64,000 nucleotides of DNA, from positions 1-64,000 of the forward strand of contig CANMFQ010000023.1 of the NCBI GenBank assembly GCA_947497145.1, given 5' to 3'. The stretch is from an uncultured Flavobacteriaceae bacterium (lineage in GTDB: Bacteria; Bacteroidota; Bacteroidia; Flavobacteriales; Flavobacteriaceae). Positions within the stretch are counted from its first letter, which is position 1. Every line of letters starts with the position of its first letter. This document shows, in pieces, positions 1-13,000 of the stretch. The notes under the pieces were generated by a model. That model saw only the letters and a list, made by a program, of their open reading frames with translations. It was not told the DNA's origin and made no database searches. Position numbers and translations under genes: made by a program.

Positions 1-1010
1 GTTTGATCTAATCCTGCATCGGCGGTTGGTTGCGTATTATCTACGGTGACCGTTACCGTATCTGATTCACTCGCACAGCCTGTTGAGGTATTCGTTTTAA
101 CTAGACTATAGGTGGTTGTACTACTCGGTGTTGCCGTTGGTTGGGCTGAGGCTGCATTATCTAAACCGTCAACTGGTGTCCATTGATATGTAAAGCCTAC
201 CTCGCTAGCTGTTCCGAGTTGGACGCTAGTGGTGGTACAATTTATGGTTTGATCTAATCCTGCATCGGCGGTTGGTTGCGCATTATCTACGGTGACCGTT
301 ACCGTATCTGATTCACTCGCACAGCCTGTTAAGGTATTCGTTTTAACTAGACTATAGGTGGTTGTACTACTCGGTGTTGCTGTTGGTTGGGCTGAGGCTG
401 CATTATCTAAGCCGTCAATTGGAGACCATTGATATGTAAAGCCTACCTCGCCTGCTGTTCCGAGTTGGACGCTGGTTGTGGTACAATTTATGGTTTGATC
501 TGATCCTGCATCGGCGGTTGGTTGCGTATTATCTACGGTGACCGTTACCGTATCTGATTCACTTACACAGCCCGTTGCTGTATTCGTTTTAACTAAGCTA
601 TACGTAGTTGTGCTACTTGGGGTTGCTGTTGGCTGGGCTGAGGTTGCATTATCTAAACCGTCAATTGGTGTCCATTGATATGTAAAGCCTGCCTCGCTAG
701 CTGTTCCGAGTTGGACGCTAGTGGTGGTACAATTTATGGTTTGATCTGATCCTGCATCCGCGGTTGGTTGCGCATTATCTACGGTGACCGTTACCGTATC
801 TGATTCACTCGCACAGCCTGTTAAGGTATTCGTTTTAACTAGACTATAGGTGGTTGTACTACTCGGTGTTGCTGTTGGTTGGGCTGAGGCTGCATTATCT
901 AAACCGTCAACTGGTGTCCATTGATATGTAAAGCCTACCTCGCTAGCTGTTCCGAGTTGGACGCTGGTTGTGGTGCAATTTATGGTTTGATCTAATCCTG
1001 CATCCGCGGT
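1..1010 (-). repeat. 246-bp tandem repeats (82-residue Ig/PKD-like units) in the adhesin
   Basis: The anchor gtttgatct recurs at bases 1, 247, 493, 739 and 985, an exact 246-bp period. Four units are visible and the array continues off the left edge. Units differ at only a few bases. Each encodes TADAGLDQTINCTTTSVQLG, a YQWTPVDGLDN stretch, SSTTTYSLVKTNTS and CASESDTVTVTVDN. The period is a multiple of three, so gain or loss of units keeps the frame. Confidence 0.95.
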
Positions 1011-4000
1011 TGGCGTGGTTTCTTCTGTTACTTCAACGGTAGCCGTTGCATCTGTTGTACATGGTGAATTGGCAGTCACAGTGTAAGTGTATGTCCCAAC
1101 TCCTGCTAGAGCAGGACTCCAACTACCGCCTGTATCTGGATCACCTTCTAGTTCATCAAATAATTGAGAAGCGGTTACTGTAGTACCTGCACATATTTTT
1201 AATGTTCCATCTCCCCCTGCGTTTGGTGTATCTTGAACCGTAAGCGTAACTTTAGCTGTATCATTTACTGTACATGGTGAATTTGCATTTACTGTATACG
1301 TATAAACATTGCCTGTATTCGTCCACGTTCCGCCTTCATCTGGACTACCATCTAAGGCTGCAAATAATTCTGCGTTAGTTGGTGTTGTGTCTGAACAGAC
1401 TGTTAATGTTCCATCTGCTCCTGCATCTGGTGCGTCTTGAACCGTAAGCGTCATTAATGACTCGCTTACACATCCGCTATTTGGATGACTTACAATAACT
1501 TTATATTTTGTTCCAGAAACTGAAGCGGTTTGGGTATAACTTGTTGTTATTGCACCAGAAATATCAGAAAAATCAGCGTCTGTAGGCTCTTTTTTCTGCC
1601 ATTGATATATTATTTCATTTGTAGCATCTGCGGTAGTTACAGGTTCAGTAGTGTAGTCTGTTATTTTCGTTGCTGAGGCAGAAACTGTGAGGGTAAAATC
1701 GGTTCCTTCACAAATGGTTTTATTTTCTAAACCTGTATTTATTGTTACAGCTGCCCCATTTGTCACTGCATCTGAAGTCGATTGTGGACTCCCAGAATTT
1801 GATGGCACGCCATTATCATTAACATTACCTTCATCTGCATCAGCTAAATTATTACTTGAAGTTAAATCTGTACTGGTAAAATCACCCCCACCTTCTAATG
1901 CATCTGGACAACCATCGTCATCACTATCAACATCTAAATGATTAGGGGTTTCATCCATATCAGTATCAATAGGAATACAAGCTTCAAATATAAAATCAAT
2001 ACCATCTCCTTTTGAAAAGTCTACATTTCCTGAAGAATCATATTGAATAACCTCAAAGGTTATGGAAGATACAGTTCCTAATACCGCTACAGTTCCTGAT
2101 GCTTCTCCAGCACTACAATCGTCACTTTGAACTGAATTTAATTCCCCTAAACCACCTTTTCTAATCGTTGTTAATCCATTTGCTAATTCAAAATCATTCG
2201 CACCAGATAATAGCTTCGCTTTTAACCCGCCTTGTAGCGTCCATTCAGAAGTATTTACCCTATTATCAACTCCATTAATCTCTATATCACTACCTCCAAT
2301 ACCACCGAAGTGAATTTTAGGGTTTACCACATTGACTGCAGCATCAGATGTATTTAAATATTCTACTTTAAATGTTGTTGGTGTTGTTGGTGCAGAAGCG
2401 CCTTTAAGTCCAATTAAAGTTTGCAACGATGGTGATCCTTCTATAGGACCATAATCTGATGTTAGGTTTGTACAAGTCGTATCAAAGTCATCACTTTTAG
2501 GGAGTCCTGCTTCATTCCAATAATTTGTAAAATCAGCCATGGTTACTCTTACCTTGACATCGCTAGTAATTTGAGATTCCCATACTCCATTTCCTAAATC
2601 TGTCCAAGCTCCTGTTTTTCCAAGACACTCTATTTCATTAGCATCTAAAATACCATCGTTGTCATTATCTAAATCGCAATTATCACCTATTCCATCACCA
2701 TCAACATCTGTTATATACGCATAGTTACCTGCATCTTTACAGCATTCAGCATCAACACTTGCCGTTTGTGATTCACCTACTGCTTGAGAATTTGTTGTTG
2801 CTGAATTATTATCTGTATTTGGTATTCCCTGAGAATCGACTGTGTTTCCTAAATTCAGTTTTACACTTGTGCTTCCTCCAGACATAGTTGAAGTACTTAA
2901 ATCATCAAACACAAAACTTCCTGAACCTTCTACGGCATCTGGACAACCATCAGCATCACTATCTAAATCTAATCGATTTGGAATACCATCATTATCTGTA
3001 TCTAAACACCCGTCTGATACTTTTAATGAATTCGCTGTATTTGAAAACACCTCTGGTGCTAATCCATACCCCGTTAAGCCTGCTCTTTTAGAAAAATTAA
3101 TTTCTAAATTATTTACGATACCGTGATAAGTAGAGAACCAAAGATTTTGTTGATCAAATCCCCAGGCATTTGCGTTAGATGTGAATCTTAAAAAATCTCC
3201 ACTTTCACTAAGCAAATTAGTTTGAGTTTCATAAATTACTATATTTGATACTGGATTAGAAGATACTTGAAAATGCAATACATCAGATTTTTTTATTTCT
3301 ACAATTTCGCCACTTCCAACATCATCAATATCTTTAAATGTTAATTTTAGCGGTACATCTATAGGCGTACCATCGGTTTGTTTTAATAGTTCTATTTTTA
3401 CCTTAATTTGACCTTGTGATGGTCCATCAGCTTTATTACCTCCACTTAAAAATATAGGGAAATGTGTATACTGATCTAAATCGTAACCTAAATCAACAAT
3501 TAGATTGTTATCTGGATTTTCTATTACTGTAATTTTAAAATCTACAATTTCAGAACTGTACGTCCCTACATTAGAATAAATAACATAATCGCCTACACTA
3601 TTAGCTGCACCTGAATCGTATCGTCCAGATGGATTTATCATATCCTTTGTTAGATTGAAATCGAATGAACCTGAAGGAATATCACTAACAGATTCTAAAC
3701 ATTCTAATAAATCTATGATGCCATCATTATCATCATCTTGATCACATGCATCCCCAATAGTATCTCCATCACTATCAACAAACAAGCTACTTTCCGAATT
3801 ACAAGGATCGCACTCATCTGATTGTTGGGTATTATCTTGTGATGTTCCAATAGCATAAGAAGTTCCAGAAGGTACACCATCGCTATTTACAGCATGTGTT
3901 GTTGTATTGATACTATTATCTGCATTAAGATCGCTATACTCATAAGGACTTGAAGCGGATTCTAAAGCATCTGGACAGCCATCGCCATCAGAATCTAAGT

Positions 4001-7000
4001 CTAAGTGGTCGAATATACCATCGTTATCGGTATCTAGATTATTATCACAAATTAGAGACACTTTAATACTCATTGAATTATCAAGACTACTCAAGCTATT
4101 TCTAAATCTTAATATTACCGAAGTAACAGCTTCAGATGTAGTCACTAAATACCCTGTTTTAGGCGTTTGTAATTCTGTATTGTAAGCTGTACTATTAGGT
4201 GAAAACTGAACTTTTGTTGCTGTATTTTCTGTTACATTAATACTATTATCATTTGGATTATTAATATCAAATCCTCCTGACGCTACAATAAGTTCAAATA
4301 TATCTTTATCTCCATGAGTTCCATTAGCCGATGCCCCGGGATAACTTAATTGAAGTTTTACTGCTTTAGTGAATGTGTATTTTACTTGAAAATAACCGCT
4401 TGTATTTCCTTTATTACTACCTGTAAACCTTGTGCTCACTACACCTGAAGAAAACCCATCAAACCCTGAAGAACTAAATAAACCAGGATGAGAGACCTCT
4501 ATCGTTGGTGTTAAAACATCTCCATTTGAAAGCGTTACATCTGCAGTACCTGATACCGATGAATTTTGAATTGGACTATTGTTTAAATTAACTGCTTCAC
4601 AGTTACTCTGCTCATCTGTATCTAAAATACCATCATTATCATTATCTAAATCATTATAATCATTTACTCCATCTCCATCAGTATCCGTACAATTTGAAAT
4701 TGTTTTATTTTGAGAGCTTCCCATATTTTGGGATCCACTAACAATAGTAGGTACTCCATTAGCATCTACTGTAGTTCCTAAGTTATCAACTACTGGAAAA
4801 ACTCCAGAAACTCCTGTAAAATCAGTGCCTGTATTTCCTCCAGCAATACTAGAAGCAACTAATTGCGTTTCTAAAATATTTGCTCCACCCTCTAAAGCAT
4901 CTGGACAACCATCGCCATCACTGTCTAAATCTAGGCTATTTGGAATACCATCATTATCCGTATCAAAACGCATACATAATTCTAAATTCCCTAATACAAA
5001 ACGAGAAGGAGAGGTTGGAGTCGCACCTGTTGGATTTCCTGAACCTGCAGAAGATTCTACAACTACTTTTTTCAGTAAAGTTCCTCCACTACTTGCGGTT
5101 AACCAATGGTTTTGATTATCATCTGATGCTGAAAAATCTATATTTGAATGGTAATATCCATTCGCATCTTGTGTCAATGCTGAACCTAAAGTTATCGTTA
5201 AAGGAACGATGTTATCATTTACATCTACTCCATACACTTTAACTAAATCCATAAAACCAGTATTACGGTCTATGGCTTTGATAGCAAAACGCTCTAACCC
5301 TACTTCTTCAGTAAAATCAAAAGTAAAAACCGCTATTTCATTTGCATCGTCTGTAGAAAGATCTTCCCAGTCAATACCCATTATCAAACCATGTGGATTA
5401 GTAAATGTTCCATGAAGAGCACCTATACCTGAACTGGCTGTTGCACCACTGTTAAAAGCAGAAGTAAAGTCTACATCTATTCCTGTATTACTTAAATTAG
5501 ATATCGTAAAATTAGATCCATAAACACCAGAGAAATTCCAAATCACCCCTTTTCCTGTTCCACAAGCACCTTCTTCTGTATTTAAAATACCATCATTATC
5601 ATCATCTAAATCATTATAATCATTTATTCCATCATTATCAGTGTCGGTACAATTTGACATTGTTTTATCTATTGAAGTACCTATAGATTGTCCTCCATCA
5701 GCAATGATAGGCACCCCATCTGAATCAACTGTATTTCCTAAGTTTTCTATCACTGGGGAAACTCCTGGGTTACCAGTAAATCCTGTTCCTGTATTTCCTC
5801 CAAGAATGTTAGAGTCTACTAATTCAGTTTCTAAAATGCTTTTTCCTCCTTCGATTGCGTCTGGACAACCATCGCCATCACTATCCAAGTCTAAATAATT
5901 AGGAATACCATCGTTATCTGTATCTCCAGTACCTTCTACAGTATCTAAAATACCATCATTATCATTATCTAAATCAACACCATCTGAAACTCCATCCCCA
6001 TCATGATCAATACAGATTGAATTTGTTTTATCTTGAGAAGCACCAATATTTTGTCCAGATCCTGCTATAGTGGGCACACCATATGTAGCACTTCCTGGGG
6101 TTGTATCTACATTATTTCCTAAATTACGAATTACCGCATCTGTAACTACACCTGAATACTCTGTAGCGGTTCCATCATTATTATTACCTCCATCAATTGA
6201 AGAATCTACCAATTGTGTATCTACAAAAGTACCATCTCCTTCAATGGCATCTGGACAACCATCGCCATCACTATCTAAGTCTAAGCTATTAATAAGACCA
6301 TCATTATCAGTATCTAGAGGTTTACATAAATCTAAGTTTCCTAGAATAAATCTTGACTCTACAGACGGTGCCATTCCTACCGGACTACCAATACTTGATG
6401 AAGCTTCTACAATAATTTTCTTTAAAAGTTTCCCATTACTATTCACTGTCATCCAATGGTTTTGTTCACTATCCGTAGCATTATACTGAATGTCTGAATG
6501 ATAAAAACCATTTGCATCTTGTGTAAAAACAGAACCAACACTTATGTTTAAAGGTATTGTATTATCGTTTACATCAACTCCATAAATCTTAACAGCATCT
6601 ATAAATCCTTCTGTAGCACTCGTTTGTAGACGATCAATATCTTTTATTGACAAATTCTCTAAAACAATCTCTTCACTAAAATCAAAAGTAAACACCGCAA
6701 TTTCATTTGGATCATCTGCATAAGTATCTTCCCAATCGATAGCTATAACATATCCTTCTGTACTATAGGTACCATTATCACTAATAGCTGATGAACCACT
6801 ATTAAACGCTGAACTAAATGACAGGTCTATATCTGTACCATTTATATCTGTTAAATTAAAAGAAGCTCCATACGTCTCTGTACTACTCCAAATTACATTT
6901 GGACTTTCACCACAAGCCCCATCAAGTGTATCTAAAATACCATCATTATCATCATCTAAATCGTAATAATCATTAACTCCATCTCCATCTGTATCTGTAC

Positions 7001-10000
7001 AACTTGAGTTTGTTTTATCTGTAGAAGTCCCTATTGCTTGCCCTCCATTAATAACGGTAGGAATACCATTTGCATCTACAGTATTTCCTAAATTAACTAT
7101 CACTGAAGGCACCCCAGTATTTCCTGTAAAACCAGTTCCTGAATTTCCTCCTGAAAGATTAGAACTAAACAATTGATTTTCCGAAATATTAGCCGCTCCT
7201 TCAATGGCATCTGGACAACCATCACCGTCACTATCTAAGTCTAATCGATTGGGAATACCATCATTATCGGTATCATTTATTTTACATAAAGTTGAAATTC
7301 TTAAAGCAATACCTCCTTCGCTTCCCGTTGTTGTAGATTTAAAACTTGCTATAGGTGTAGCAAAAGAAAAACTTATAGATCCGCCTACAGTAGAAGTTCC
7401 TACAAATACATTACCATTTGCTCCAGAAACACTTACATCAGTAGATGTATTAATAGTTGGATACACCTCATTTCCATTAACATCATAACCAATTATTGTT
7501 TGCTCTTCTGTAGCACTTATATCTACTATCTCATATATGCTTCCTATATCAGATTTAAGCGGACTAAATGCTACTGTAACAATAGTATTTGTTGAATTTA
7601 AAGCTACTTGAATATACTCTGTCGTTTGTGAAAAAGAATTATTATCCGCTACAGTAGTTACTGTTCCTGTAACTCCGTTTGAACTTGAAAACGCTTCAGA
7701 TGTTGAACTTGACGCTGGGCTTGCATTGTTCCATGTTGGCGTTGCACAAGAATTTTCATCTGCATCTAAAATACCATCATTATCATCGTCTAAATCATCA
7801 TCATCTCCTATACCATCTCCGTCTGCATCATTACAAGCCGAAGTTGATTTATTTACTGAAAACCCAATTCCTTGTCCTGTGCCTGCTATAGTAGGAACTC
7901 CATAGGAATCACCACCAATAGTTGTATTGACATTATTTCCTAAATTACGTATTACCGCATCAGTAACAATTCCTGTATAACCTGTTGCACTTCCATCATT
8001 ATTATTACCTCCGTTAATGGTAGTTGCATTTACTAATTGTAAATCTGTAAAATGTCCATCACCTTCAATAGCATCTGGGCAACCATCGCCATCACTATCT
8101 AAATCAATGTTGTTAGATAATCCATCGTTATCTGTATCTAAAGGCTTACATACATTTATATTTCCTAAAATAATTTTTGATCCAAACTCTGGTGTCATCC
8201 CAACTGGACTACCAATACCTGCGGAAGCTTCAATGATAATTTTCTTTAAAAAGACACCATTACTATTAACTGTTAACCAATGATTTGGGTCACTATCTAA
8301 AGAATTGAACTGTATCGCTGAATGATAAAAACCATTCGTGTCTTGCGTAAGCGCTGAACCTAGAGTTTTATTTAAAGGGATTCTATTTCCATTTACATCT
8401 TCTGCATAGACCTTAACTGCATCTATAAAACCTTGTGTGGCATTTACATCTAAACGATCTAAATCTTTTATTGAAAAGTTTTGCAAAACCACTTCTTCAC
8501 TAAAATCTAAAGTAAATACTACTGTTTCATTAGGATCTACCTCATAAATATCTTCCCAATTAATAGCTAGGACATATCCTTCGGCACTACCAACACTATT
8601 ATAACTAATAGGAGAAGAACCACTATTGAATGCAGTAGTAACTGCTACATTTACTCCTGTATTATGTAGGTTGGTTAAATTAAAGTTTTCACCATAAGTA
8701 CCCGAATCATTCCAAACTACATTTGGACTTTCACCACAACTACCATCATCTGTATCTAAAATACCATCGTTGTCATCATCTAAATCACAATTATCTCCAA
8801 TACCATCATTATCTGTATCTTTAATATTTGGGTAATCTGCTGCATTGTTACAGCATTCTGTTGTGCCACTATATTCTTGTGAATCTCCAACACTCTGCGA
8901 TTCACTATCTGTATTGTCTCCAACTATATTTGGTGTACCATTGGTATTGGATGACGTTCCAAAGTTTTGTTTCACATTTGTAGGTCCACCATTCATGTTA
9001 GAATTTATGACCAAATTTGAACTGACAAAATTACTATCTCCATTTCCTTCAATAGCATCTGGACAGCCATCGCCATCACTATCTAAATCTAAACTGTTTG
9101 GAATGCCATCGTTATCTGTATCACAATAACTTCTTCCAAACAAAGAATAAGCTATCCAATCACTTCCAAGATTAACCGTTACAACTTTAAGTTCAGTTAT
9201 CAAAGTTGTACCTATTCCATTTAAAAGAATTCTTTGCTCATCAACACCTGTAGCAGAAGTACCTCCTCCAGATGACTTTATTCTACTAGTGGATACATCA
9301 TAAATTAAATATGGTGAATATCCATAATCAACTACTTCTAAAGTATTTCCTGCAGGAGTTCCTCCATTAATGGAAACTTCAAAATATCCACCTAAAGAAG
9401 CACTATCATCAAAATCATTTATATGAAAAGCTAGTTCGTTTGCTGGTATACCAGGAGAAAAAGTAACTTTGTATTCAGCCGTACCAGTTGCCGTAACCAA
9501 CTGATCTCCCCCTCGACTAGTAATAGAATAACGAACTTGTTCACTTATTAAATCATCAGGATAAGCACCTGTTGAAGTAAAGTTAGCACTTAAAGTTACA
9601 TCTACAACACTAGTAGATTTTCCTACCCAACTTCCGTCTGTGTTTTGTGCAATATACCCTCTACATTCTTCATCTACATCTAAAATACCATCATTATCAT
9701 CATCTAAGTCACAATCATCTCCAATAGTATCTCCATCACTATCAACAAACAAGCTACTTTCCGAATTACAAGGATCGCACTCATCTGATTGTTGGGTATT
9801 ATCTTGTGATGTTCCAATAGCATAAGAAGTTCCAGAAGGTACTCCATCACTATTTACAGTATGTGTTGTTGTATTGACACTATTATCTGTATTAAGATCG
9901 CTATACTCATAAGGACTTGAAGCGGATTCTAAAGCATCTGGACAACCATCGCCGTCACTATCTAAATCTAAATGATTTAGAATTCCGTCATTATCTATAT

Positions 10001-13000
10001 CATTATTGTACACATTTATACCAAATCTTAGCGAAGGCCATTCATTGAAGGCTAAAGGATATATTCTTACTCCCGTCCAATCTATATCTGTATTAGGTAT
10101 ATTTTGTACAACAATATTAGTATTATCTGTATTTCCCGAATACGTGCCTAAATCGATCCAAGTAGCGCCATTATCTTTAGTTCCATCTACTCTAAAACTG
10201 GTAACCCTTTGTTGTGAATTATATCTTCCTTGTATAGAAATTGTATTTATTCCTTTAGGAGTGCCAAAATTAACACCTACCCAATGTGTTAAATCTGTAT
10301 TGCTAGCCGACCAATTATTAGCATTCTGACTATTTAATTGTGGATCATAATTTGATTCATAATAAGAACCATTAGTTCTAACATTATCTCCTACTACAGG
10401 AATTAGATCTGTAGTTTGACTCCTATTTTCATCAGTATCCAAAATACCATCATTATCATCATCCAAATCACATCCGTCTCCTATACCATCACCGTCAGAA
10501 TCAGTTATTCCTAAAAACTTATCTGCATCTTTACAACACTCGGTATCAGTACTTACTTTTAGTGAATTACCTAACATTTGTCCTGCTCCCGCAATTATTG
10601 GGACACCTAATCTAGCTGTATTTGTTTCTTCTACTGTGGTTCCTAAATTGTATTTTACCCCTTCGCTTGAAATTCCGTTATAATCGGTTCCTGTATTTCC
10701 TGCTGGTAAGGTAACTGAAACACTTAAATCATCGAAGTTGAAATCTCCTGCTCCTTCTACGGCATCTGGGCAACCATCGCCGTCACTATCTAAATCTAAC
10801 CGATTTAATAGACCATCTTCATCTAAATCTAAATAGTTTATTGGACTTAAAACACTAAAAGGAATAGCGCTTTTAGTAATAGAAGGTCCTTCGTAACTTA
10901 CACTAAGAGTTTCCCCTCCAATAAGGTCAAAGTATAGTATTGTAATTGGATGAATTCCTTTATTTAAATTAATAGTTCCTGATGCTTCTACAGATGAATG
11001 AGAGCCATCATTGTCTACAACAGCAACATTTCCAATATATAATTTTGATCCGTCGTCTGAAGAAGTGTAAAAGGTATAATTACCAGAAGTTTCAATATTA
11101 ATAAAACCTTTGTACCTAATACTAAAATTATTATATAAATTAAAAGTCACCGCTAAATAACCTACGTCAAAATTAGTAATTTCACCTGTTTTTAAGGCGC
11201 CAGAAGTTGGAATATTATCTACTGTATTTCCTGTAACACTACCATTATAAAACTCATAGCTTAATGACCCAAATTTTATCTCATCGGCATCTAATATTCC
11301 ATCATTATCATCGTCTACATCGCATGCATCTCCTATACCATCTCCATCACTATCTACAAATAATGTACTTGTATTATTACAAGGATCACATTCATCTACT
11401 TGCTGTGTATCATCTTGAGATGTTCCTATTCCATAAGATGTTCCAGAAGGTACACCAGCACTATCTATAGCATATGTTGTTGTATTGATACTAGTATTGC
11501 TATTAAGTTCACTGTATTTATATGGACTTGAAGCTCCTTCTATGGCATCTGGACAACCGTCATTGTCTGAATCTAAATCTAAATGATTTGGGATACCATC
11601 TTCATCGGTGTCTATAGCTTCAAAAATTTTAACTTCTGCTACATGTAAACTATTCGGCTCTGATAATTGTATTCTCACATATCGCCCAGTTCTATTAACA
11701 TCAATAACACTAGGCCTTCCTGCCATTTCTTCCCTATAGATGTCTAATACACCTGCTTGATTTTGAGTTGTATCTATATTAGTTGATGAAAATGCAACAC
11801 TTGAAACAAAAACATGATATTTAGACAGTCTATCTACACAACAATCTTCTCGATTATATAATTGAATAAAATTTATATCTTTTACACTCCCTAAATCTAT
11901 TTGCAACCATGGACTAGGATCATTCTCAGCAGCATGAGAAAAATTATTAAGATTACCGTCTATGGCATTACTTGCTGGAGAAGAAACAACAACGTACTCT
12001 GATGATTGGGTTGCCGTTCCATTTAAGGCAACATTAATAAATTCATCAACATCTAATATTCCATCGTTATCATCGTCTAAATCACATGCATCTCCTATAC
12101 CATCTCCATCGCTATCTACAAATAATGTACTTGTACTATTACAAGGGTCGCATTCGGTAGCTTGCTGTGTATCATCTTGAGATGTACCAATAGCATAAGA
12201 GGTTCCTGATGGCACACCATCATTATTTACCGCATGACTAGCAGTATTGATACTATTATCCGTATTAAGGTCGCTGTATTTATATGGACTTGAAGCTCCT
12301 TCTATGGCATCTGGACAACCGTCATTGTCTGAATCTAAATCTAAATGATTTGGGATACCATCTTCATCGGTGTCTATAGCTTCAAAAATTTTAACTTCTG
12401 CTACATGTAAACTATTCGGCTCTGATAATTGTATTCTCACATATCGCCCAGTTCTATTAACATCAATAACACTAGGCCTTCCTGCCATTTCTTCCCTATA
12501 GATGTCTAATACACCTGCTTGATTTTGAGTTGTATCTATATTAGTTGATGAAAATGCAACACTTGAAACAAAAACATGATATTTAGACAGTCTATCTACA
12601 CAACAATCTTCTCGATTATATAATTGAATAAAATTTATATCTTTTACACTCCCTAAATCTATTTGCAACCATGGACTAGGATCATTCTCAGCAGCATGAG
12701 AAAAATTATTAAGATTACCGTCTATGGCATTACTTGCTGGAGAAGAAACAACAACGTACTCTGATGATTGGGTTGCCGTTCCATTTAAGGCAACATTAAT
12801 AAATTCATCAACATCTAATATTCCATCGTTATCATCGTCTAAATCACATGCATCTCCTATACCATCGCCATCACTATCTACATACAAACTACTCGCTGTA
12901 TCACAAGCATTACATTCTGCTGATTGTATTGTATCCTCTTGAGATGTTCCTACTCCATAAGATGTTCCAGATGGTACACCTATACTATCTATAGCATGCA

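Noticed and set aside
1-1010. Regular repeats as a CRISPR array
   Set aside because: The period is 246 bp, the whole unit is conserved with no unique spacers, and it is in frame inside a protein.
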